Shown one piece after another: positions 45,711 to 53,975 of a DNA stretch of 64,000 nt (position 1 is the stretch's first letter; the number at the start of each line of letters is the position of its first letter). The notes under the pieces were generated by a model. That model saw only the letters and a program-made list of their open reading frames with translations. It had not been told where the DNA came from and did not search any database. The stretch comes from Vallitalea sp. (GTDB lineage Bacteria > Bacillota > Clostridia > Lachnospirales > Vallitaleaceae). The position numbers and the translations under genes are program-made. The stretch is taken from positions 52,290 through 116,289 of the forward strand of contig JAOARM010000032.1 in the NCBI GenBank assembly GCA_025210515.1, in the 5' to 3' direction.

Positions 45711-46451
45711 ATGGCTATAACTCCTGCTCCAGCTCTTGAAAAAGGGCTGAAGATTCTTGAAATAATTGCGAAAGAAGAACAAGTAAGTTTTAATGAACTT
45801 CAAGGGTTAACAGGTTATAATGTGAGTAGTCTTAATAGATATTTACATACTTTGCGCCACTGTGATTATATACAAAAAAATTCAAATAATAAGTATATGA
45901 TAGGATTGAAATTTTACAGTTTAGCAGAAAAAAACAGTTGGTGGCAAGCTCTTATTGAAGTAACTCAGAAATATATAATACAGTTAAGTAATAAATTTCA
46001 GATTAGCTTACTGCTAATAGGATATACTAATGAGCAATATATTGTATTAACAAAACAAGCTCATAGTAATAATATAACAATGATGAAAATAGGAACATGT
46101 AAATATTATGATCATGATATAGCATGGGCTTTACCTTATATTGATCATTTAGATAGTATAGAGAAAGAGAATTTATTTAGTTCCTATATAGATAATAATA
46201 TTATTACTGAAAAAGATATGAAGACAATTAAAGCTGACTATAAAGAAAAAGGCTTTGTATATGATGATGGATATAGAAATAAAAATATACTTAGAATTGG
46301 AGTGCCAATATATGCAGGTGATAATAAGCCTATAGCGTTATTAGCAGCAGGAACTTTTAAAGTTCATCTAGAGAATAGAGAAGATGAAGTAATTAAGGCA
46401 ATGAAAGAAGTAAGTATTAACATAAGTAAATCTGTATTTACTCTAGGCTAG
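45711..46451 (+). CDS. IclR-family transcriptional regulator (second)
   Basis: A 246-residue regulator: ALEKGLKILEIIAKEEQVSF, LNRYLHTLRHCDYI and an effector domain ending RIGVPIYAGDNKPIALLAAG. The motif GKCLLA of the family is replaced by YDHDIAWALPYI, so effector binding may differ from the first IclR (27684). AGGTGATAAA precedes ATG 45711. It closes the molybdenum island. Confidence 0.88.
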   Translation: MAITPAPALEKGLKILEIIAKEEQVSFNELQGLTGYNVSSLNRYLHTLRHCDYIQKNSNNKYMIGLKFYSLAEKNSWWQALIEVTQKYIIQLSNKFQISLLLIGYTNEQYIVLTKQAHSNNITMMKIGTCKYYDHDIAWALPYIDHLDSIEKENLFSSYIDNNIITEKDMKTIKADYKEKGFVYDDGYRNKNILRIGVPIYAGDNKPIALLAAGTFKVHLENREDEVIKAMKEVSINISKSVFTLG

Positions 46452-46458
46452 AGTAGCC

Positions 46459-46490
46459 CATACCCTTTAAACATGATGTTTAAGGGTATG
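46459..46490. terminator. Hairpin between convergent genes
   Basis: CATACCCTTTAAAC and GTTTAAGGGTATG form a perfect 13-bp stem with a 5-base loop, between the second IclR gene and the end of the solute-binding protein gene. Confidence 0.7.
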
Positions 46491-46521
46491 AATAGCTAAA
46501 ACTAGCCTTTGAATGATTTTA

Positions 46522-47523
46522 TTATTCTATATTTTTAATAGCTTCTTCTGCGAATTCAGTAGTTACAATTTTATCATATTCAACTCTTTCAGATAATTCT
46601 CCAGCGGAGTCAAGAATATTTTGAAGAAGATTAAGACCTGTTTTTTCAAAATATGGATCTTTTCTCCAAGTATCTTGGTCTTTGTAACGTTTTACAATCT
46701 GAACTAGAAGTTCCATATCTGTATCTTTAAATTGAGGTTTAATAACTTCTGCAATCTCTTCTTCTGTATGTTCGTCAACCCATAATTGACTTTTATAAAT
46801 GGCATTAGTAAACTTTTGAATTATATCCTTATTGGCTTTTATATAGCTCTTTTCTGCCATATATGAAGTGTAAGGTACTAAACCACTGTCTATACCTAGA
46901 GATGCTACAACATGACCTTTTTGTTCATTTTCAATTTTTGAAGCAGCAGGCTCAAATTCAGCAGTATAATCAGCAGTTCCTCCCATAAATGAACCAGCAG
47001 TAGCTGTAAAGTCAATATTAGTAAGAATATTAACATCTTCAAAAGGAGTGATATTGTTAGATTTTAGAATATATTCAAGAACCATTTCAGGCATTCCACC
47101 TGGTCTACCACCAATTATCGTTTTACCTTTTACATTTTCCCACTTAAATTCTTCATCGGTTCTTCCTATTAGGAAATTACCGGCACGTTGGGTAAGTTGA
47201 GCGAAGTTGATTACATAGTCTTCCTTGCCTTCATTAACCACATATATAGATGCTTCTGGTCCCATGAAAGCTATGTCTGCATTATTAGAAACTAGGGCAG
47301 TCATTGATTTATCTGCACCCCAGCCTGTAGTAAGCTCAATTTTAAGCCCTTCTTCTTCAAAAAAACCTTTTTCAATTGCTACATATTGAGGGGCATAGAA
47401 TATTGAATGTACAACCTCATTGAGTCTCACAGTTGTAAGTGTTTTATCACTATCACATCCAGAAAGTGTAGCAGTGAGAGTGATAACAATAAGTACTACT
47501 AAGCTAATCAATTTTCTCCTCAC
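46522..47523 (-). CDS. ABC solute-binding lipoprotein, SsuA/NMT1 type
   Basis: A 333-residue exported lipoprotein (ATLSGC lipobox, Cys about 23), then LNEVVHSIFYAPQYVAIEKG, GADKSMTALVSNNADIAFMG and GGRPGGMPEMVLEYILK. This family pairs with SsuC-type permeases and SsuB-type ATPases, such as those encoded at 21459-27456, 19 kb away on the same strand. No permease or ATPase lies next to it. AAGGAGGATTTTATG-type spacing gives the start. Its upstream region is one copy of the 236-bp repeat. Confidence 0.92.
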   Translation of the reverse strand: MRRKLISLVVLIVITLTATLSGCDSDKTLTTVRLNEVVHSIFYAPQYVAIEKGFFEEEGLKIELTTGWGADKSMTALVSNNADIAFMGPEASIYVVNEGKEDYVINFAQLTQRAGNFLIGRTDEEFKWENVKGKTIIGGRPGGMPEMVLEYILKSNNITPFEDVNILTNIDFTATAGSFMGGTADYTAEFEPAASKIENEQKGHVVASLGIDSGLVPYTSYMAEKSYIKANKDIIQKFTNAIYKSQLWVDEHTEEEIAEVIKPQFKDTDMELLVQIVKRYKDQDTWRKDPYFEKTGLNLLQNILDSAGELSERVEYDKIVTTEFAEEAIKNIE

Positions 47524-47759
47524 ATAAAATCCTCCTTATTTAATATAAACAAGCATAAGTGCCTTCTTTATATCAAATATATTATGTTAATGAGATTGTA
47601 CTTGTTACAGTTATTTATTATATTTAATTTCGTTTTCTAAAGGTTTATTTTCAGTAAATTGTAAAATGTTATTAAGAGTAGTAGATGCAATATTATTTAA
47701 GGCTTCTTTTGTGAAATAAGCTTGATGAGATGTAATAAGTACATTTGGAAAAGTAATAA
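47524..47759. repeat. 236-bp direct repeat, copy 1
   Basis: Matches 52625-52860 with three mismatches, offset 5,101 bp. It contains the leader of the solute-binding protein gene (47524-47610) and a 3' fragment of the D-lactate dehydrogenase gene (47611-47759, minus strand) that stops abruptly at foreign sequence. Confidence 0.95.
47611..47759 (-). pseudogene. D-lactate dehydrogenase 3' fragment
   Basis: On the minus strand this is the last ~49 codons of the intact gene at 52712-53713, with two base changes, cut off at 47759. It lacks any start and is the footprint of the duplication that bounds the 5.1-kb unit. Confidence 0.93.
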
Positions 47760-47896
47760 AAGTTGATGTTGCTAATAATCACAAGTTAGTACTAGAAAAC
47801 ATATAATCTATTTTGTCTAGAACGATAATATAATGGCGAAAAATGTAGAATAATCAAATCAATAAATACATAAAGAAATAAAAGTTATAATAAATA

Positions 47897-47924
47897 TTGA
47901 CAAAAAAATAATAAATGCTATAAT
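47897..47924 (+). promoter_or_regulatory. Strong promoter of the secreted-protein pair
   Basis: TTGACA (47897-47902), 16 bases, TATAAT (47919-47924): both hexamers match consensus. The start ATG is 60 bp downstream. 47760-47896 shows no gene. Confidence 0.85.
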
Positions 47925-47983
47925 AATAACCATAAAATTATTAAATATATAAAATAATACATATTATGAGAGGAGGAAACATA

Positions 47984-48514
47984 ATGAAAATAATTCAAAA
48001 GTCTAAAAAAATTGCATTGATTTTTATGTTAAATATTTTGCTTTTTGGCTTTTCTTTTAGTTTTATGACTGAAGCATCAAACGCTACAAATAATATTAAT
48101 CATTCAGAAAACCATAGTTTTTATTTAGCTGATGGAGATGAAGAAACTGCTGCAATGAATATTATGGGTAACATAGATATTTCATCTGATAGAAGAACTA
48201 TTACAATTCATTATGATATTAAAACACAATGGACTAATAATTTTGGTTGTTTTATAAGACCATATTATGATGGATATATGAAAGGACAATTTTGTTATGC
48301 ATCGACATCAATGTATCGTTATGAATGGGGCGACGAATTAGTTTATGATGATAGCTGGAGTCCTAATCTAAATGGTTCTAAAACATATACTTTTCCTAAG
48401 CCGTTAGAAGAAATTCATGTAGGATATTATATGAATTTATATCCAACAAATAGTATAAGTTCTAGAATTTCTATAGTGCCAGATTATGTATATAAAATAA
48501 TTAAATTAAAATAA
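47984..48514 (+). CDS. Secreted protein, paralogue A
   Basis: A 176-residue exported protein with a signal peptide (about 1-30, cleavage near TEASNA). The mature part shares blocks with the next gene: NNFGCFIRPYYDGYMKGQFC, GSKTYTFPKPLEEI and GYYMNLYPTN. The beta-rich pattern with two cysteines suggests a compact secreted domain, perhaps a toxin or surface ligand. The family is not recognised. AGAGGAGGAAACATA precedes the start and a consensus promoter lies upstream. Confidence 0.75.
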   Translation: MKIIQKSKKIALIFMLNILLFGFSFSFMTEASNATNNINHSENHSFYLADGDEETAAMNIMGNIDISSDRRTITIHYDIKTQWTNNFGCFIRPYYDGYMKGQFCYASTSMYRYEWGDELVYDDSWSPNLNGSKTYTFPKPLEEIHVGYYMNLYPTNSISSRISIVPDYVYKIIKLK

Positions 48515-48560
48515 TATATATTTGAAATTTTATAAATTTATTTCGGGAGGATAATTGATA

Positions 48561-49097
48561 ATGAGAAAGATTAATAATTTTAAAATTATAATGGTTATGT
48601 TAGCATTTAGTTTGATGTTTTATGTATGTATTATTCCTAATAATGTACAAGCAGCAGGAATGTTTGCAGAAGAAATAAATACTAAAGGGATCTATCAATT
48701 TGATTGTTATGGAGACACATATGATGGAATTATGGATATTAAGGGACATGTTATTGTTTCAGGAGATAGAAAGTCAGTAACAGTTTATTATGATGTTAAC
48801 ACTAACAATACAAATCAATTCGGATGTTTCTTTAAATATTATTCAGGTGGATATTGTAAAGGACAAAAGTGTTATGTATTAGAAACAGAATATAAACCCG
48901 GTCCACTTACATCTAGTACTGGATATTTAGAGGATAATGAGTGGAGTTCGACTGTAAGAGGGTCTAAAACATTTACATTCCCTTATCCTATAGAAAAAAT
49001 TGAATTAGGATATTATATGAATTTATATCCTACTAATCACATTAATGATTGTATTACTATAGCAAGAAATTATTATAAAACTATTGAAATTAATTAA
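48561..49097 (+). CDS. Secreted protein, paralogue B
   Basis: A 178-residue protein 46 bp after paralogue A. The signal peptide is about 1-32 (NNVQAAG). Shared blocks are TNQFGCFFKYYSGGYCKGQK, GSKTFTFPYPIEKI and GYYMNLYPTN. It has extra cysteines. CGGGAGGATAATTGATA precedes ATG 48561. Two hairpin terminators follow (49114-49136 and 49177-49203). Confidence 0.75.
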   Translation: MRKINNFKIIMVMLAFSLMFYVCIIPNNVQAAGMFAEEINTKGIYQFDCYGDTYDGIMDIKGHVIVSGDRKSVTVYYDVNTNNTNQFGCFFKYYSGGYCKGQKCYVLETEYKPGPLTSSTGYLEDNEWSSTVRGSKTFTFPYPIEKIELGYYMNLYPTNHINDCITIARNYYKTIEIN

Positions 49098-49113
49098 TAT
49101 TTTTTAGTAAAAG

Positions 49114-49203
49114 CACTTCTGAATGGAGGTGTTTTTATATTGTAAATAAGTGTTATGAATAGGAATTTGTTGAAGTAAAGTCTTTTGATAGGCTTTATTT
49201 TTT
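49114..49203 (+). terminator. Tandem terminators
   Basis: CACTTC/GAGGTG with TTTTTAT (49114-49136), then TAAAGTC/GGCTTTA with TTTTTTT (49176-49203). Each stem has a wobble pair. Confidence 0.6.
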
Positions 49204-49233
49204 TATACAAATATCTAACAAATGAGGTATAGG

Positions 49234-49461
49234 ATGACATTCACAGCAAAACAGATTAAATTGATTACGAGTTATGAAATATTTGCCGTGCTTTTTGTGA
49301 ATCTTTTGGTATGGGTATTAAGAGAAGATAATAAAAGAGAGGGAAGATATCAAGCTACTATAAATAAAATTGCGAATTTGTTACATAAAGATGTTGAGAA
49401 CATAAAAAATAATATAAAGTATATTGAAGATTTAGTGATAAGAAAGGGTGTGAGAAAGTGA
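49234..49461 (+). CDS. BhlA/UviB-type holin-like protein
   Basis: A 75-residue protein with one N-terminal membrane helix (YEIFAVLFVNLLVWVLRE) followed by a basic coiled coil, KREGRYQATINKIANLL. This is the pattern of BhlA/UviB holin-like peptides of phages and bacteriocin plasmids. ATG 49234 has GAGGTATAGG upstream. Its stop overlaps the next small frame. Confidence 0.82.
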   Translation: MTFTAKQIKLITSYEIFAVLFVNLLVWVLREDNKREGRYQATINKIANLLHKDVENIKNNIKYIEDLVIRKGVRK

Positions 49462-49547
49462 AAGAAAAACTACAAAATCTACTAGAAGTAAGAAAGATTA
49501 TAGATTTATATTTTAGTAAGTTTACTGCATTAGATAAGACAAAATAA
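49458..49547 (+). pseudogene. Holin-like protein with internal deletion
   Basis: 29 codons, VKEKLQNLLEVRKII-DL-YFSKFTALDKTK. Compared with the 59-residue protein at 6041-6220 (MKEKLITLLEVRKII...YFGKSTALDNPH), the two ends match closely but 30 middle residues, the membrane helices, are missing in frame. It is probably non-functional. Confidence 0.75.
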
Positions 49548-49678
49548 TATAAAAAGGTTAATTAATGTCGTTTTAATGTCGTGTAGGATAATGTTATTAT
49601 AGATTCAAGCCAAATAAATTGGTTATATCATATAAAAATCGCGATTTTATATTTTAAATTAATGAAAAATAAGGAGAG

Positions 49679-50887
49679 ATGAAATTGGGACTTTATTTTG
49701 ATCCAACAAGAATTAAAGCAAATGAAAAAGTATCAAAAACAATGACGACTGATCGACCTGAATGGTTTGATATTATATTTAGTCAAAATTGCAAAGCAAA
49801 TTTTGAAGTTTACCCGTCAACTAATTTAGATGTAGATTTCTATGCCGTAATTGGAGATTCGCCTACGGTTGCAAGAGAAGCAATTAGTAATGGATGTGGT
49901 ATCCCAGAAAAGATTGAAATGGACGTAAGTGCAGGGCAAAGGATAAGGCTTTCTGTACAACGCAGATCTGGAGCAGGCTCTTTTGAATTATTATGTAGAG
50001 TTAATAATGGTTCGATGCCAAACGGTCATGATTATAGCCATCTATTAAAAGAGACAGTTTGTTACAAAGGTAATGGTTCTAGTAATAAATTACCAGTGTT
50101 TGAGGATGAATATTTAACTAAACAGATGAAAGGCTATATTTGCGATGGTGAACCTGTAACTGTAAAATCTATAAAAAATGAAGGGGCACTTATCACATAT
50201 AGTACTAATCATGGAACTAAAGATGCCTATGTACCACTATCCCATCTACAAGGTAAAGAGTACTTTGAATTATATATAAAGCAGATGAAAGCAAGATATA
50301 CGCCAAAACTTGTTGATGGATGGTATACATATGACTCATGGAGAATAAGTCAGCATTTTAATGATCCAACTAGTTCAAAAGATTACTTAGGGCATCTAGG
50401 GTTAGATGTAATAAATATTAAAGCTCCTGTGGCTAGAGCAGTATATCCGGGGAAGGTTAAGTTCGCTGGAAGATCAACTACAAATGGTGGGAAAAACAGT
50501 GCAAACGGTTATGTTGTACAAATAGAACATATACATAAGGATACTGGTATAAAATTTTACTCATTTTATGCACATCTTAGGCCAGAATCAATATGTGTGT
50601 CTAAGGAGCAAAATGTTACATCAGGTGAAATTATTGGTCTTATGGGGCATACTAATTCAAAAGAAGATGGTGGAGGAATGAGTGATCATACCCATATTGG
50701 CATCTATTCGGACGGATTGAGAGCTACCGGTCAACAATGGGGTTACTTTCGTGATACTGATGGTAAAAAAGTTACGTTTGATAAATCTCATGGTTATATA
50801 GATGGACATATTAGATTTAGTCGTTCCACATTCTATAATGTAGAACTATGGAGTGATATTTTAATTAAATTACAAAAGAATAAATAG
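49679..50887 (+). CDS. M23-family endolysin-type metallopeptidase
   Basis: A peptidoglycan endopeptidase of about 402 residues. The N-terminal part (1-150) is a beta-rich domain of unknown type, a middle SH3-like region follows (about 125-210), and a zinc peptidase domain occupies about 215-400 with HLGLDVI, GYVVQIEH, FYAHLRPES and DHTHIGIY. There is no signal peptide, as expected for a phage lysin released by holin. ATG 49679 is very close to AAGGAGAG; TTG 49685 is the better spaced start. A 14-bp palindrome AAAATCGCGATTTT lies upstream at 49635-49648. Confidence 0.88.
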   Translation: MKLGLYFDPTRIKANEKVSKTMTTDRPEWFDIIFSQNCKANFEVYPSTNLDVDFYAVIGDSPTVAREAISNGCGIPEKIEMDVSAGQRIRLSVQRRSGAGSFELLCRVNNGSMPNGHDYSHLLKETVCYKGNGSSNKLPVFEDEYLTKQMKGYICDGEPVTVKSIKNEGALITYSTNHGTKDAYVPLSHLQGKEYFELYIKQMKARYTPKLVDGWYTYDSWRISQHFNDPTSSKDYLGHLGLDVINIKAPVARAVYPGKVKFAGRSTTNGGKNSANGYVVQIEHIHKDTGIKFYSFYAHLRPESICVSKEQNVTSGEIIGLMGHTNSKEDGGGMSDHTHIGIYSDGLRATGQQWGYFRDTDGKKVTFDKSHGYIDGHIRFSRSTFYNVELWSDILIKLQKNK

Positions 50888-51029
50888 TTATACGGTAACG
50901 AGACTAATTATCATTACAATGAAAAAAGAATTTTGATGATACAGATACGAACGTATATCTATACGTGTAGAACTAGTGTCTTTTTCTACTTAATTTATAG
51001 CCTAAATGTCAATTTAGTTTGTATATTTA

Positions 51030-51063
51030 ACCTACTTTCTTAATTGGAGGTAGGTCTTTTTTG
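51030..51063 (+). terminator. Terminator after the endolysin gene
   Basis: ACCTAC and GTAGGT pair, followed by CTTTTTT. 50888-51132 otherwise shows no gene. Confidence 0.65.
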
Positions 51064-51132
51064 TTGCTTATTATTCAATTGTCTGATATTATTAATATAT
51101 TTCAAATAAATAATGTGAAAGGAGGTACTAAT

Positions 51133-51225
51133 ATGAATACAAAACTAATTTTTGAAAATAATTCAGATGAAGATAACCCAGTCGGAATATATTGTGCTAA
51201 TGAAGATGATCCTGGAGATGCGTAA
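51133..51225 (+). CDS. 30-residue acidic peptide
   Basis: A short frame, MNTKLIFENNSDEDNPVGIY and then CANEDDPGDA. The RBS GAAAGGAGGTACTAAT is among the strongest in the window, which argues that it is translated. It is acidic with a single cysteine. It ends 29 bp before the frameshifted DUF2971-like gene. No family is recognised. Confidence 0.6.
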   Translation: MNTKLIFENNSDEDNPVGIYCANEDDPGDA

Positions 51226-51254
51226 CAAAATGTCAACTGATAAGGAGTGATAAA

Positions 51255-52279
51255 ATGGAAATACAAGATTCCATATACTATTATACATCTACATATGTTC
51301 TAGAAGAATGGTTTAATAGTGAAAAGATTTGGGCTACAAGAAGCATTACTTCGAATGATTATAAGGATACTTCATATATAATTGAAAAATTTCTTGATAT
51401 AGAAAGTTATTTTGAAAAATTAAATTGTAAGGAAAATATATTTAGCAATGAAGAAATTGAGAAAATGTTTAAAGAAGCAAATAATTTAATTAAATATAGC
51501 AAGTATGTAAGTCAAAGAACTTTGAAGGATTTATGGATGTATGTTTCCATAAAACAACCAATGAAACAATAAAAGCTATACAGGCTTGGCAAATACAAAA
51601 AAATATGAAGGAATTAGATTTTGACATATTTCAACTATTAAGGGTTTTAATTGATGATAAGATATTGATTGATATTTTTGGGGTTGAAGAGAATTTTAAT
51701 AAAGAATATTTATTTGATGCAATATTAGCTCAACATCCCTATTGTATTTCTTTTACAGCTGTAAAAGATAATAGGTTTTTTGGGGATGCATATACAGGGA
51801 ATAAAGGAGTTGCTTTAGAGTTTTCAAAAAAGGAACTTAAAGATTATTTGAAATCTATTGGAGGTTATTTTTCTAATGATGTTATATATGAATTGGAAGA
51901 AGATAATTATTATTTAAAATATATATTTGATTTTTTTAAGAAAGCAAAAAGTGAAAGACCTAGTTGGAATAGATATCAAGATATAATATATGCGACTGGA
52001 TGTTTGGTGAAACACCCATACTGGAAAGATGAAAATGAATTCAGAGCAGTATTTTATAAAAAATCAGTTGACGAGACAGTTAAAGAAAATTATAACTTAA
52101 AATATAATACTACGTATAAAACACAAGACTATATGGAAATATATCTACCTAAAGAATTGGTAAAAGGTATAACTATTGGGCCAACAAATTCAAGAGAAAA
52201 TATTAACGACAAAATATTAAATCATTTTGAAGGCAAAATTAAGGATTCAAAAGGTAAAGATATTGTAAGAAATACTTAA
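51255..52279 (+). pseudogene. DUF2971-like protein, frameshifted
   Basis: Two overlapping frames (51255-51572, then 51533-52279) together make one protein of about 340 residues. The first begins MEIQDSIYYYTSTYVLEEWF and IWATRSI, the opening of DUF2971-type proteins. The second has PYCISFTAVKDNRFFGD, NKGVALEFSKKEL, YWKDENEFRAVFY and KGITIGPTNS, the middle and end. The switch lies near 51533-51572. It is either a broken gene, a sequencing error or recoding. The role of DUF2971 is unknown; such genes are common in defence and mobile regions. Confidence 0.75.
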
Positions 52280-52325
52280 TAGACTATACTAAACTTTCCT
52301 AAAGCACCGATTAGTACATATTAAA

Positions 52326-52362
52326 AGAGCCTACCAATATTAAAATTTTATTGGTAGGCTCT
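52326..52362. terminator. Bidirectional terminator
   Basis: AGAGCCTACCAATA and TATTGGTAGGCTCT form a perfect 14-bp stem with ATTTTTG after it on the plus strand. It overlaps the stop of the HTH gene on the minus strand. Confidence 0.85.
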
Positions 52363-52558
52363 ATTTTTGTCTCTTTTTCCAAATTATATCATAGCCAAGT
52401 ATATCTGCTATTTTTTTCACATCTCTATAAGTAATAGTCTCTCTAGTTAATTTATTAGTAAGATTTTGACTTGTTATATTTAGCTTCTTGGATATGTCTT
52501 TTACTAAATAATCGTGTTTCTTAATAAAGTACATTATCTCATTTCGAATACTTCCCAT
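52361..52558 (-). CDS. Cro/XRE-type small HTH protein
   Basis: A 65-residue protein consisting only of a phage-type helix-turn-helix: VKDISKKLNITSQNLTNKLT, then YRDVKKIADILGYDI. The start ATG 52558 has GGTGG upstream. It lies just inside the right end of the 5.1-kb unit and could regulate it. Confidence 0.78.
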   Translation of the reverse strand: MGSIRNEIMYFIKKHDYLVKDISKKLNITSQNLTNKLTRETITYRDVKKIADILGYDIIWKKRQK

Positions 52559-52624
52559 ACATTTCCACCACATTTAGCGAAATTATATAGTATAATTTTT
52601 AGCATAGAAAGAAACATACACTAT

Positions 52625-52860
52625 ATAAAATCCTCCTTATTTAATATAAACAAGCATAAGTGCCTTCTTTATATCAAATATATTATGTCAATGAGATTGT
52701 ACTTGTTACAGTTATTTATTATATTTAATTTCGTTTTCTAAAGGTTTATTTTCAGTAAATTGTAAAATGTTATTAAGAGTAGTAGATGCAATATTATTTA
52801 AAGCTTCTTTTGTGAAATAAGCTTGATGAGATGTAATAAGTACATTTGGAAAAGTGATAA
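52625..52860. repeat. 236-bp direct repeat, copy 2
   Basis: The parental copy: it runs from the space downstream of the dehydrogenase gene into its last 49 codons (to 52860). It matches 47524-47759 with mismatches at the positions equivalent to 47701 and 47755 and one in the spacer. The 52559-52711 gap contains nothing else. Confidence 0.95.
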
Positions 52861-53713
52861 GCCTTGATAATACATCATCAACAACACCTTCTACAGAAAA
52901 ATCTTCATAAAAGTATTTATCTTCTTCTTCATATACGTCTAAAGCTGCACTACCTACTTTTCGAGATTTTAGAGCTTGTATAAGGTCTTTTGAATCAATT
53001 AATTTACCTCTACCAGTGTTAACAATCATAACTCCATCTTTCATCTTAGCAATACTTTCTTCATTAATAATATATTCTGTATCTTTAGTTAGAGGACAAT
53101 GCAAAGAAATAATATCACTGTTTTCAAAAAGCGTATTTAGATCAACATATTCAAATCCTAATTCTTTAGCAGATTCATAAGAAGGATATAGATCATAAGC
53201 TAATACATTACATTCAAAGCCTCTAAGAATCTTAATAAGTATTTTAGCTATTTTACCTGTTCCAATTATTCCTACTGTTTTATTATACATATCAAAACCA
53301 AGTAAGCCGTTAAGAGAAAAATTAAGGTCTTTAGTTCTATTATGGGATTTATGGATTTTTCTGTTTAATGTTAACATCATTGATGCTGTAAATTCTGCAA
53401 TAGCATGTGGAGAATAAGCAGGCACATGTACTACATGAATTTTATCTTTTGCTATCTTTAGACTTACGTTATTATAGCCAGCACATCGAAGAGCTATAAG
53501 TTTAACACCATATTCGTGTAGCTTGTTGACTACATATGAGGATGCCTTATCTTGTACGAAAATAGTAACTATATCATATCCTTCAGCTAGTTTTACAGTT
53601 TTATCATTCAAACGTTCTTCAAAATAAGTTATATCAAATCCATAATCTTTATTTAGAGTTTCAAAAATTTCCTTATCATAAGGTTTAGTATCAAAAAATG
53701 CAATTTTAGTCAT
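52712..53713 (-). CDS. D-lactate dehydrogenase (D-2-hydroxyacid dehydrogenase)
   Basis: An NAD-dependent enzyme of 333 residues reducing pyruvate to D-lactate. NAD motif VGIIGTGKIAKILIKIL, then catalytic Arg in ALRCAGYNNV-type and RGKLIDSKDLI segments, Glu in VYEEEDKYF and His in SHQAYFT. The start ATG 53713 has GAGGTGATTATT upstream. Its 3' end is duplicated at 47611. Confidence 0.94.
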   Translation of the reverse strand: MTKIAFFDTKPYDKEIFETLNKDYGFDITYFEERLNDKTVKLAEGYDIVTIFVQDKASSYVVNKLHEYGVKLIALRCAGYNNVSLKIAKDKIHVVHVPAYSPHAIAEFTASMMLTLNRKIHKSHNRTKDLNFSLNGLLGFDMYNKTVGIIGTGKIAKILIKILRGFECNVLAYDLYPSYESAKELGFEYVDLNTLFENSDIISLHCPLTKDTEYIINEESIAKMKDGVMIVNTGRGKLIDSKDLIQALKSRKVGSAALDVYEEEDKYFYEDFSVEGVVDDVLSRLITFPNVLITSHQAYFTKEALNNIASTTLNNILQFTENKPLENEIKYNK

Positions 53714-53975
53714 AATAATCACCTCTATATATTTTTTATCAAATTAAGTATAATATATTCATAGCTATTTGATAATGGTTATTAATTAGTTATTATTATA
53801 AAAGCATTTGCTTGGTTAGTCAATATTATAATATAATAATGTACCAAAATATAGTAAATACTATTTTTAGATATAAATAACAGTTACATATAATTGCAAA
53901 TAATGCTTTTAATTATATTGTTAATATGTTAGAATATGTTGGGATTTAACGTATTTATTACGAAGGTGATATATT

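Larger units (their letters stand above)
47524..52624. mobile_element. 5.1-kb inserted unit with phage-type lysis genes
   Basis: The stretch between the two 236-bp repeats separates the dehydrogenase gene from its formerly adjacent solute-binding protein gene. It contains two secreted paralogues, a BhlA-type holin, a holin-like remnant, an M23 endolysin, a 30-residue peptide, a frameshifted DUF2971 gene and a Cro-like HTH. No recombinase or transposase is visible. The long direct repeats fit single-crossover integration of a circular molecule or a tandem-duplication event. Confidence 0.75.

Noticed and set aside
47524..52860. Insertion sequence or composite transposon
   Set aside because: The bounding repeats are host dehydrogenase sequence, not terminal inverted repeats, and no transposase is present.
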